From the NCBI GenBank assembly GCA_947258785.1, contig CAMYJT010000006.1, forward strand, positions 1-64,000: a stretch of 64,000 nt of DNA, read 5' to 3'. Below are positions 34,348 through 42,430 of this stretch, piece by piece. Source of the stretch: an uncultured Gammaproteobacteria bacterium. Its GTDB lineage: Bacteria > Pseudomonadota > Gammaproteobacteria > Arenicellales > JAANXG01. Both the position numbers and the translations under genes were made by a program. The first letter of the stretch is position 1, and every line of letters begins with the position of its first letter. A model generated the notes under the pieces. It made no database searches. It was not told where the DNA came from and was given only the letters and a program-made list of their open reading frames with translations.

Positions 34348-35160
34348 ATGCAAGCAACAGCCCGCAACACCGATGACTACATGGTCACCGAAGAGCCCTA
34401 CTACGCCGCCCAAGGACAAGAGATCGAATTGTTCGAGGCCGCCTACACCAATCGGATACCGGTCTTGGTCAAAGGTCCCACCGGCTGCGGTAAGACCCGT
34501 TTCATGGAGCATATGGCCTGGCGCCTGCGCCGGCCACTGATCACGGTGTCCTGTCACGATGACCTCACGGCGTCAGACCTGGTGGGCCGGTACCTGATTG
34601 TCGGTGGTGAAACGAAATGGGTGGACGGTCCATTGGCGCATGCCGTACGCGTGGGTGGTCTCTGTTACCTGGATGAAATCGTCGAGGCGCGGAAAGACAC
34701 CACCGTCGTCATCCACCCCTTGGCGGACGACCGGCGGCTGCTGCCCATCGAGAAGACCGGTGAGCTGTTGTCCGCACCGCTCCAATTCTGCCTGGCGATT
34801 TCCTACAACCCGGGTTATCAGAGTGTCCTCAAAGACCTCAAACAGAGTACCCGGCAGCGGTTTGTGGCCCTCGAGTTCAGTTACCCGGCCGCCGATCTGG
34901 AACAGACCATCGTTGAGAAGGAATCGGGGCTGTCGGGGGACATCGCGGCTAAGCTGGTGCGATTCGCCGGCATGACGCGAAACCTGAAAGGCAGTGGGCT
35001 CGAGGAGGGCGCCAGCACCCGGCTGCTCGTGCATGCGGCCAAGCTCATGGCCTCCGGCGTGGCGCCGCGGACGGCGTGCCAGGCGGCGATCTCCGAAGCG
35101 CTGACCGACGACGCTGAGATGTTAACCGCAGCGAACGAGCTCTGCGCGTCGCTGTTCTAA
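34348..35160 (+). CDS. cbbQ: CbbQ-type AAA+ ATPase, Rubisco activase subunit
   Basis: A 270-residue MoxR-group AAA+ ATPase. Walker A is [19 protein letters not shown] (about residues 41-59), the lid and sensor region includes [20 protein letters not shown], Walker B is [13 protein letters not shown], and sensor 1 lies in [14 protein letters not shown]. The sequence [17 protein letters not shown] matches the start of CbbQ/NirQ proteins, so I use the ATG at 34348; an upstream extension to 34237 is basic and not conserved, and an ATG at 34381 is also possible. CbbQ hexamers with CbbO remove inhibitory sugar phosphates from Rubisco. Confidence 0.88.
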   Translation: MQATARNTDDYMVTEEPYYAAQGQEIELFEAAYTNRIPVLVKGPTGCGKTRFMEHMAWRLRRPLITVSCHDDLTASDLVGRYLIVGGETKWVDGPLAHAVRVGGLCYLDEIVEARKDTTVVIHPLADDRRLLPIEKTGELLSAPLQFCLAISYNPGYQSVLKDLKQSTRQRFVALEFSYPAADLEQTIVEKESGLSGDIAAKLVRFAGMTRNLKGSGLEEGASTRLLVHAAKLMASGVAPRTACQAAISEALTDDAEMLTAANELCASLF

Positions 35161-35257
35161 CCGGCCTGCCAGCCGCCCTGACCGGCAACGCACAAGTTGA
35201 GAGGCCGGCGCGCCGAATCCGGCGCGGTCCTCAAACCGCCAACACCGCTCACCAGCC

Positions 35258-37393
35258 ATGCCCGACAGACCGCTGACAGCCGAAGAACTCGAGGAACGTC
35301 TGGAAGACGATCTGGATCCGGTGCTGTCCACACGCCGCACGGCCGAAGGACCGGCGCTGGCCTTGGCGCGGTTTACGCGTGCACAGCAGAACTTCGTGCT
35401 GCACTGGGTGAGCGTGATCGTCAAGACCAACTCGGAGATGGGGTTCCAGTTTGCCAGCCAGGTGCCGATTGCGCTTGATTTGATGGACATCGAGGAGGTC
35501 GAAAAGTGGATTATCCACGCCATGGATGTCTACGATAAACAGGGCCTCTACCCGGGCAGCCGCGCGTTTCAGGCCGTCGAGCAATACAGCTGCGCCCTCA
35601 GCGAACGGGTCGTCGGGATCGGTTTTGAGGAGGTCGAGGTCGTCTTGGAGCGATTCCTGCGGGGATTGTCGGGACGCCCGCTGAAGCTCATCGCGGGTGA
35701 CAGGGTCTTCACCGATTCGGAGCGGATCTTCCTGCCGGCCTGTTTGGCCAGCTTGGGGTCGCCCGGCCGGAACTTCAGTCTCTACAAGGCCATGGCGTCT
35801 TTTTTGTGGGCGCAGACTCGTTACGGCACCTTTCGCCGCGGTGCGGAGGAGCCAACCGCCCTGAGTGCGCGGTGTGACGCGTATCCGCAGCCGGAACGCG
35901 CGCAACGGCTGTTTGAGGCTCTGGAGGCAATTCGATTGACTGCGTGTATCGAGCGTGATTTGAGCGGGTTATATCGGGAAATGATGAGCCTGCAACGCGA
36001 GTTGGGGCAGATCGTTCATCCGTCCAGCTGGTCCGGCGCGCTGCATCGACTGCGTCGCCGCAATGCCACGGTGCGTGACAGCTTTGAGTTCCTGTCCGAA
36101 CTGTATTCGGCCACCGATCAAATCCCACAGCCTTATTGTTTCCAGGGGCGGATGCAGTTGGAGGCGGTGGAGTCCGCGATGCAGGAGCGGCAGCTGCGCG
36201 AAAAGGAAAAATTTCGCGTTGCCTTGAAGCGCCTCGTGGACGGACAGCCGGACACCCCGGTCGGCGTTGCGCAGCGGTCTCGACTCGAGATGGACCAGCG
36301 GCCGCTCGAGGTGTTGAACGAACAGGGTTCCAAGGTGCTCACCGTGGATGGACAGCCCCTCATTCCGCCGGCTGACATGCAAGCACTCATGCGTTCGATT
36401 TGGCAGGATTTTGGAGAGATACCCGAGGCATATCTGGTCCCGGCCGGAAGCGCCCCGTATTGGGTCGACAATGGCGGGGAAGGACGATTCCGCGAAGACT
36501 TGGTCGACGGTCCGCGGGACGACAACGCCTATGTCTACAACGAGTGGGATTACCGCCGCGGGCATTACCGCAAGGACTGGTGCGTGCTGCGTGAGACGGA
36601 TGTTCATCCGTCGGACGAGTCGTTTGTGGAGGACACTCTAACGCGTTATTCGGCGCTGGTCGGCCAACTCAGAAGAACTTTTGAGGCACTGCGCGGCGAG
36701 GATCGTCTGCTGAAGCGGCAGATCGACGGCAGTGATATCGATCTGGACGCGGTCGTAGAAGCCAGCGCGGACATGCGCGCCGGGATGGAGATGTCGGAGC
36801 GTATCTTCACCAAATTCAATAAATCGGAGCGCAATATGGCAGCGGTCTTCATGGTGGACATGAGCGGCTCCACTAAGGGTTGGATCAACGATGCCGAACG
36901 CGAGGCGTTGGTGTTGTTGTGCGAGGCCTTGGAGGTGCTTGGCGACCGCTATGCCATTTACGGGTTCTCCGGGATAACGCGCAAGCAGTGCTGCCTGTAC
37001 CGGATCAAACGGTTTGGCGAATCCTACGACAATGGAGTCAAACGCCGGATTACCGGAATTCGGCCCCACGATTACACTCGTATGGGCGTGATTATTCGCC
37101 ATCTAACCGGCTTATTACGCCACATCGACGCGCGCACCAAGCTGCTGGTGACATTGTCCGACGGCAAACCGGACGATTACGACGGCTATCGCGGTGAATA
37201 CGGTGTTGAGGACACCCGGCAGGCGCTGATCGAGGCCAAGTATGAAGGCGTCCATCCTTTCTGCATCACGATCGATACCGAAGCTCACGCCTATTTGCCG
37301 CGCATGTACGGTGCCGTGAACTACGTGGTGATCGACGAGGTCAGAAAACTGCCGCTCAAGGTTGCGGACATCTATCGCAGTCTCACCAGTTAA
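35258..37393 (+). CDS. cbbO: CbbO-type VWA protein, Rubisco activation partner
   Basis: A 711-residue protein with an extended N-terminal region and a C-terminal von Willebrand A domain. The metal site is VFMVDMSGSTKGWIND (D-x-S-x-S near residue 535), with later LVTLSDGKPDDYDGY and FCITIDTEAHAYL completing the fold. This is the NorD/CbbO family; pairing with CbbQ 98 bp upstream supports CbbO, which docks the CbbQ hexamer to Rubisco. NorD of nitric oxide reductase clusters is the main alternative, but no nor genes are present. The separation from cbbQ is larger than in many operons. Confidence 0.87.
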   Translation: MPDRPLTAEELEERLEDDLDPVLSTRRTAEGPALALARFTRAQQNFVLHWVSVIVKTNSEMGFQFASQVPIALDLMDIEEVEKWIIHAMDVYDKQGLYPGSRAFQAVEQYSCALSERVVGIGFEEVEVVLERFLRGLSGRPLKLIAGDRVFTDSERIFLPACLASLGSPGRNFSLYKAMASFLWAQTRYGTFRRGAEEPTALSARCDAYPQPERAQRLFEALEAIRLTACIERDLSGLYREMMSLQRELGQIVHPSSWSGALHRLRRRNATVRDSFEFLSELYSATDQIPQPYCFQGRMQLEAVESAMQERQLREKEKFRVALKRLVDGQPDTPVGVAQRSRLEMDQRPLEVLNEQGSKVLTVDGQPLIPPADMQALMRSIWQDFGEIPEAYLVPAGSAPYWVDNGGEGRFREDLVDGPRDDNAYVYNEWDYRRGHYRKDWCVLRETDVHPSDESFVEDTLTRYSALVGQLRRTFEALRGEDRLLKRQIDGSDIDLDAVVEASADMRAGMEMSERIFTKFNKSERNMAAVFMVDMSGSTKGWINDAEREALVLLCEALEVLGDRYAIYGFSGITRKQCCLYRIKRFGESYDNGVKRRITGIRPHDYTRMGVIIRHLTGLLRHIDARTKLLVTLSDGKPDDYDGYRGEYGVEDTRQALIEAKYEGVHPFCITIDTEAHAYLPRMYGAVNYVVIDEVRKLPLKVADIYRSLTS

Positions 37394-38166
37394 TCGGGGA
37401 GTCCTCACCCGATGCCGTGCAGGTGCCCGGCGGAGCGCTGGATTCCGGCGTATCCAGTTGATCCAATGATGCGAGTTTTGGGTTCAGCTCTAATGTTGAA
37501 TCTAATTCGCCGCATGTTGATGGTTTGCGAAACAGTGCCGGCAGGTGCGTCATTCGGGGGCGTTCACGCGCCGCAGATGTATTTTTAAGACGCGGATTGG
37601 CGTCATCAAGAAGCGCACCGAACTGGGCACTGCATGGCAGGAGTATGTAAGTTTTTTGCTGGAGTGTTTTCACTATGTGCTGTTCCAAATAAATCGGCCG
37701 CGCAACGGTGAAAAAAAGAATGTTGTAAAAAAAACAAAATTAAAAAATGTTTTGTTGTTTTTTTGCTTGACTTTTCAAGTTGCGTGAATATAGTTGCGCT
37801 TAACTTCGATGTGTAGTACCGAAGTTTAAGGTAGTAACTAAGTTTGAGTGTAGACTGAACTTCAGTAAGAGCTACCACTGTATCTGTGTTCACTAAGGTA
37901 TCTTGGAGAAGTCGGACACGGACTAGGGAAGCAAAGTCTGAAGGCGGAATAATATTAATATATTGGCTACCTTATCAACAAGCAAGGTCCGGCCAACCGG
38001 GTTCAAGCATCGGTTGGGCGCGGGCGTTGATCCCAGCCAGCTCCATCCCGTATTCGATCTCTTTCTCTTTGCCTTGATTCCTCCTGTTTACTCAAGGTGT
38101 TGATGCGTGGTTTGGATATGTCTGGGTCGTTGATATTGTAATTAACTCAACAACAGGAGATGCGTC
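37394..38166. other. AT-rich non-coding region, possible remnant of foreign DNA
   Basis: About 770 bp with no supported gene and, from 37670 to 37990, clearly more A and T than the flanks. It contains an A8/T7 hairpin (37727-37764), and at 38016-38048 a sequence whose CGCGGG and CCAGCTCCA parts, with spacing, resemble the 3' end of gammaproteobacterial tmRNA. No 5' half of tmRNA is present. Open frames through the AT-rich part are short and lack start signals. The end nearest 38167 must hold the promoter of the Lys/Ala-rich protein gene. Confidence 0.45.
37727..37764. terminator. A/T-rich hairpin, possible bidirectional terminator
   Basis: AACAAAA at 37733-37739 pairs with TTTTGTT at 37750-37756, extended by an A run on the left (from 37727) and a T run on the right (to 37764) with one bulged G. 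The stem is AT-only, so stability is low. It lies over 300 bp after cbbO and may simply reflect the AT-rich nature of the region. Confidence 0.3.
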
Positions 38167-38487
38167 ATGGCTGTAAAGAAACGAGCGAAAAAGAAGGCAA
38201 CGAAGAAACGGGCCGCAAAGAAGGCCACATCAAAGAAAAAGGCCGCTAAGAAAAGGGCCACCAAGAAAAAGGTGAAGAAGAAGGCGACTAAGAAGAAGGC
38301 CGCTAAGAAAAGGGCTACCAAGAAAAAGGTGAAGAAGAAGGCGGCTAAGAAGAAGGCTGCTAAGAAAAAGGCCAGGAAGAAGGCGACCAAGAAGAAGGTG
38401 AAGAAAAAGGCCACTAAGAAAAAGGCTACAAAGAAAAAGGCTACAAAGAAAAAGGCCAGGAAGAAGGCTAAAAAAAAAAGTAAGTAA
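38167..38487 (+). CDS. Lys/Ala-rich histone H1-like protein
   Basis: A 106-residue protein made almost wholly of Lys, Ala, Thr and Arg in repeats such as KKATKKKAAKKRATKKKVKK. The start MAVKKRAKKK is preceded by CAACAGGAGATGCGTC, a good ribosome binding site. There are no acidic residues and no Pro or Gly, so it differs from AlgP (KPAA repeats) but resembles the C-terminal tail of eukaryotic H1 and bacterial H1-like proteins that bind DNA without sequence preference. The DNA is internally repetitive (AAGAAG units), so length variation between strains is likely. A strong terminator follows at 38557. Confidence 0.8.
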   Translation: MAVKKRAKKKATKKRAAKKATSKKKAAKKRATKKKVKKKATKKKAAKKRATKKKVKKKAAKKKAAKKKARKKATKKKVKKKATKKKATKKKATKKKARKKAKKKSK

Positions 38488-38556
38488 GCGGAAAAAAGCG
38501 GGCCTGAGGATTCCTCTGCCGTTCTAGAGGGCCTCTGTCCCGTGCTAGTGAATAAG

Positions 38557-38590
38557 CCGCTGGTCGACTTGTTGGCCAGCGGTTTTTTTT
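38557..38590 (+). terminator. Intrinsic terminator after the H1-like gene
   Basis: CCGCTGG (38557-38563) and CCAGCGG (38576-38582) form a 7-bp perfect stem, directly followed by eight T (38583-38590). This is the clearest intrinsic terminator in the window. Just upstream, GAGG/CCTC-type complementary segments around 38507-38535 could form a second stem. Confidence 0.85.
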
Positions 38591-38704
38591 CGCCCAGGCG
38601 GCGCGGATGCCAGTCGCACCGGCCGTTCCGGCGTGGTTATCCGGTGACGGACCGTTCCGGATTCGATGCTCGCCAAGCGGCCGGACCGGACGATGGGATT
38701 GTGC

Positions 38705-41700
38705 TCAGACGCTAACCGAGCCGAATCCGCCACCCCCCGGTGTTTCAATGACCACGATATCATCCGGCGATACGGACAACTGTGCGCATGCGCCAAGCAC
38801 CACCTCGGTGCCGTCCGCCCTGACCACATAGTTGTACCCGGCTCGTCCGGGATTTCCGCCGCACATACCGAAGGGCGGCACGGCCCGGCGGTTCGACAAT
38901 ATTGACATGGACATTGGCGCCCTGAAGCGAATCCGCCTCACGACGCCGTTGCCGCCGTTTAAGCGGCCACGGCCGCCGCTGTCACGGCGGATGTGGAAGC
39001 TTTCCAGAATGACCGGAAACCGCCATTCCAGCACCTCCGGATCGGTGAGCCGGGAATTGGTCATATGGGTGTGGACGGCGTCGGTGCCGGGAAAATGGTC
39101 CCCCGCTCCGGAACCGCCACAGATGGTCTCGTAGTACTGATACTGTTCATTACCGAAGGTGAAATTGTTCATGGTGCCCTGTGAAGCGGCACAGACGCCC
39201 AGGGCGCCGTACAAGGTGTCGACCACACACTGTGAGGTCTCGACGTTTCCCGCCACCACGGCGGCCGGATACTCCGGATTCAGTAAGCACTTGGCCGGTA
39301 TTTCGATACGAAGCGGCTTGAGGCAGCCGGCGTTCAGCGGAATGTCCTCCTTGACCAGTGTGCGAAACACGTAAAGCACCGCCGCCTTGCAGACCGCGGC
39401 CGGCGCATTGAAGTTGGTTTCCTGCTGCGGTGAGGTGCCCGTAAAGTCGATCGTCGCGCTGCGGTCCGACGGGTTTATGGAGATGGACACGCAAATGATG
39501 CTGCCGTCATCCATGGGATAAGTGAACCGGCCGTCGTGCAATACATCGATAACCTTGCGCACCGATTCTTCTGCATAGTCCTGAACATGGCGCATGTATG
39601 CGTGCACGGTTTCTAGTCCGTAGAGCTTGGTAAGACGGCCCAGTTCCAAAACGCCTTTTTGATTGGCGGCGATCTGCGCTTTGATGTCTGCGAGGTTCTG
39701 ATCCGGATTGCGCGCCGGATAGGCGATGTCTTTCAGCAGGGATAAAAAGGCCTGTTCACGCAGCTTTCCACGGCTCACCAGCAGAAAATTATCGATCAGC
39801 GCCCCCTCTTCCTCGACCGATCGGCTGTTGGGCGGCATCGAACCGGGTGTTATCCCGCCGATGTCCGCGTGATGACCACGTGACGCCACGTAGAAGAGAA
39901 TGTCTTCCCCGCCTTCGTCAAACACCGGCGTGATCACGGTGATGTCGGGCAAGTGTGTCCCGCCGTTGTACGGAGCGTTCTGGACGAACACGTCGCCGGT
40001 GCGCATCTTGCTGCCCTGGGCGCGAATAACGCTGCGCACACTTTCCCCCATCGATCCCAAGTGGACAGGCATGTGAGGAGCGTTGCAGATCAGGTCGCCG
40101 TAGTGATCGAAGATTGCGCACGAAAAATCCAGTCGCTCCTTCATGTTCACCGAGTAACTGGTGTTCTGCAGCGTATACCCCATTTGTTCGGCAATGGACA
40201 TGAACAGTTTATTGAAGATTTCCAGCATCACCGGGTCCACATCGGTACCCACCTCGCGATACCGGGGCCGCGGCGACACCCGCCTCAGGACGAGTTCATC
40301 CGGCATCGTGATTTCGGCGTCCCATCCCGGCTCCACCACGATCGTGCTGTTGGGTTCTACAATCAGCCCCGGTCCGGAAACAACTTGGTTGACGCTGAGT
40401 GTCTCGCGTCGGTACACGGGTGTACGAACATACCGGCCGTGGGTGAACATCTCGGTCCATTCCCGTGGTTGCGCGGCGTGCTGGCCGTCCTCCGGCGCAC
40501 AGGCCCGTTCGGGCGCGGGTGAGTTGACCACCAACTCCACCGCAATGGATTCGATGACCTGGTCGCGGGACGGGTCGACAAACCCAAATCGCTGTCGATG
40601 GGCATCTGCGAATTCCCGCTGCATCCGCTCCGCCGCACCGAAGTCGACACTGAACGACGTATCGGTCCCCTGGTAACGAATCATCGCCGTGCGGAGCACG
40701 CTGTGTTGGTCGCGCACACCCTGACGCTGCAGGTCTCCCTCGCCACGCTCGACGAGCTCCTGATAGCGTTCGTGCAGCGTTGCCACGCTTGCCTCGCTGA
40801 GGGGGAGTTCCACGGTCCGGTCGTGCAGAACCCGGATGTCGGCCATACCCATGCCGTAAGCTGACAGCACGCTGGCGTGTCGGTGTATGAATACACGATT
40901 GATGCCGAGGGCGTCGGCGACCAGGCACGCGTGCTGTGCACCGGCGCCGCCGAAACAGCACAAGGTGTATTCGGTCACATTGTATCCGCGTTGCACCGAG
41001 ATGCGCTTGATGGCCGCCACCATGTTTTCTACTGCGATGTCGATAAATCCTTCGGCAACCTGTTGCACCGTGCGGTTGCCGCTATCGGCGCGATTAATGG
41101 ACTCCGTCAATTCGGCAAACTTGGTTTTGACAATCTCGGTGTCGATGAGATCGTCCCCCATGGGGCCGAACACACGCGGGAAGTTGTTCGGTATCAGCTT
41201 GCCTAGCGCGACGTTGCAGTCTGTAACGGTCAGCGGCCCTCCGCGCCGGTAGCAAGCGGGTCCGGGGGCGGCGCCGGCCGAGTCGGGCCCGACTTGGAAG
41301 CGGGCGCCGTCGAAATGCAGTATCGATCCGCCGCCGGCCGCGACGGTGTGAATATTCAACATCGGTGCACGCAGCCGTACGCCGGCGATTTCGGTTTCCA
41401 GAGTACGCTCGAATCCGCCGTCATAGTGGCAGACGTCGGTGGAGGTGCCGCCCATGTCGAACCCGATGATGCGATCGAATCCCGCGTCGAGTGCGGTGGC
41501 CACGGCGCCGACAACTCCTCCGGCGGGTCCCGACAAGATGCTGTCTTTGCCCCGGAACAGCCGCGCATCCGTCAACCCGCCGTTGGATTGCATGAACATT
41601 AAGCGGCTATCCTTGAGTTCTTCGGCGATGTCGGCGATGTAACGCCTGAGTATGGGTGACAAGTAGGCGTCCACCATAGTGGTGTCGCCGCGACTGACGA

Positions 41701-42307
41701 ATTTCATTAACGCGATGACCTCGTGGGACACCGATATCTGTTTGAACCCGATCTGAGCGGCGACGTCGGCAACGGCACGTTCGTGTTGCGGGTAGCGATA
41801 TCCGTGCATAAAGACCACGGCGATGGACCGAATACCCTGGTCATAAACCCCCTGTAACTGATCACGCACCACGGGCAAATCGACCGGGCAAAGGATGTCT
41901 CCCTGAGCACTGATCCGTTCATCGATTTCCACAACCTCGGTGTAGAGCATTTGTGGAAGCCGGATCTCCAGCGCAAAGATGTCCGGACGGTTCTGGTAAC
42001 CGATGCGCAGGGCATCGTGAAACCCCCGGGTGGTGACCAGCACCGAGGGCTCGCCTTTGCGTTCCAGCAGGGCGTTGGTTGCAACGGTAGTCCCCATTTT
42101 CACCGATTCGATCCGGTTGGCCGGGATCGGGTCTTCCCGGGATAATCCCATGACATCGCGAATGCCCTGCAGCACCGCGTCCTGGTATTGCTCCGGATTT
42201 TCCGACAATAATTTGTGGGTGATGATTTTCCCGCCCGGTTGGTGCGCGATGATGTCTGTGAACGTGCCGCCACGATCTACCCAAAACTGCCACTGCAGAC
42301 TGGTCAT
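38705..42307 (-). CDS. 5-oxoprolinase (fused hydantoinase A and B)
   Basis: A 1200-residue protein, full length for the fused OPLAH family. The N-terminal half is the hydantoinase A part (FWVDRGGTFTDIIAH, ASKVKMG-like VKMGTTVATNALLERKGE, DMGGTSTDVCHYDGG with ATP-binding residues). The C-terminal half is hydantoinase B (MLEIFNKLFMSIAEQMGYTL, then GGTHLPDITVITPVF and ICGGSGAGDHFPGTDAV). The family hydrolyses 5-oxo-L-proline to glutamate using ATP, or cleaves hydantoins or acetone-like substrates in relatives. Fusion and length favour 5-oxoprolinase. It is divergent from the kinase gene at 42431. Confidence 0.9.
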   Translation of the reverse strand: MTSLQWQFWVDRGGTFTDIIAHQPGGKIITHKLLSENPEQYQDAVLQGIRDVMGLSREDPIPANRIESVKMGTTVATNALLERKGEPSVLVTTRGFHDALRIGYQNRPDIFALEIRLPQMLYTEVVEIDERISAQGDILCPVDLPVVRDQLQGVYDQGIRSIAVVFMHGYRYPQHERAVADVAAQIGFKQISVSHEVIALMKFVSRGDTTMVDAYLSPILRRYIADIAEELKDSRLMFMQSNGGLTDARLFRGKDSILSGPAGGVVGAVATALDAGFDRIIGFDMGGTSTDVCHYDGGFERTLETEIAGVRLRAPMLNIHTVAAGGGSILHFDGARFQVGPDSAGAAPGPACYRRGGPLTVTDCNVALGKLIPNNFPRVFGPMGDDLIDTEIVKTKFAELTESINRADSGNRTVQQVAEGFIDIAVENMVAAIKRISVQRGYNVTEYTLCCFGGAGAQHACLVADALGINRVFIHRHASVLSAYGMGMADIRVLHDRTVELPLSEASVATLHERYQELVERGEGDLQRQGVRDQHSVLRTAMIRYQGTDTSFSVDFGAAERMQREFADAHRQRFGFVDPSRDQVIESIAVELVVNSPAPERACAPEDGQHAAQPREWTEMFTHGRYVRTPVYRRETLSVNQVVSGPGLIVEPNSTIVVEPGWDAEITMPDELVLRRVSPRPRYREVGTDVDPVMLEIFNKLFMSIAEQMGYTLQNTSYSVNMKERLDFSCAIFDHYGDLICNAPHMPVHLGSMGESVRSVIRAQGSKMRTGDVFVQNAPYNGGTHLPDITVITPVFDEGGEDILFYVASRGHHADIGGITPGSMPPNSRSVEEEGALIDNFLLVSRGKLREQAFLSLLKDIAYPARNPDQNLADIKAQIAANQKGVLELGRLTKLYGLETVHAYMRHVQDYAEESVRKVIDVLHDGRFTYPMDDGSIICVSISINPSDRSATIDFTGTSPQQETNFNAPAAVCKAAVLYVFRTLVKEDIPLNAGCLKPLRIEIPAKCLLNPEYPAAVVAGNVETSQCVVDTLYGALGVCAASQGTMNNFTFGNEQYQYYETICGGSGAGDHFPGTDAVHTHMTNSRLTDPEVLEWRFPVILESFHIRRDSGGRGRLNGGNGVVRRIRFRAPMSMSILSNRRAVPPFGMCGGNPGRAGYNYVVRADGTEVVLGACAQLSVSPDDIVVIETPGGGGFGSVSV

Positions 42308-42368
42308 GGCCTGGATTTCCGCTTCATTTCGTCGTCATTCTCTGTACGGACGTCTGTAAACCGAGTCA

Positions 42369-42396
42369 TTGCTGGACACAGCGCCGACCCTATAAT
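42369..42396 (+). promoter_or_regulatory. Candidate sigma-70 promoter for the Ser/Thr kinase
   Basis: TTGCTG (42369-42374), a 16-bp spacer and a perfect TATAAT (42391-42396), 35 bp before the kinase ATG. The -35 matches only three of six consensus bases. The exact -10 and its position in the divergent region are the main support. Confidence 0.5.
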
Positions 42397-42430
42397 AGCT
42401 TGGCCGGATTACCAGTTCTGAGTCAGCCGG

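Noticed and set aside
38016-38048. A complete tmRNA or tRNA gene
   Set aside because: Only a 3'-end-like segment is present, with mismatches in the T arm; no matching 5' acceptor strand or tag-coding region occurs upstream, so it is kept only as a possible remnant.
38167-38487. Regular repeats that could suggest a CRISPR array or satellite
   Set aside because: The repeats are in-frame codons for Lys, Ala and Thr, with no unique spacers, and a ribosome binding site and terminator flank the frame.
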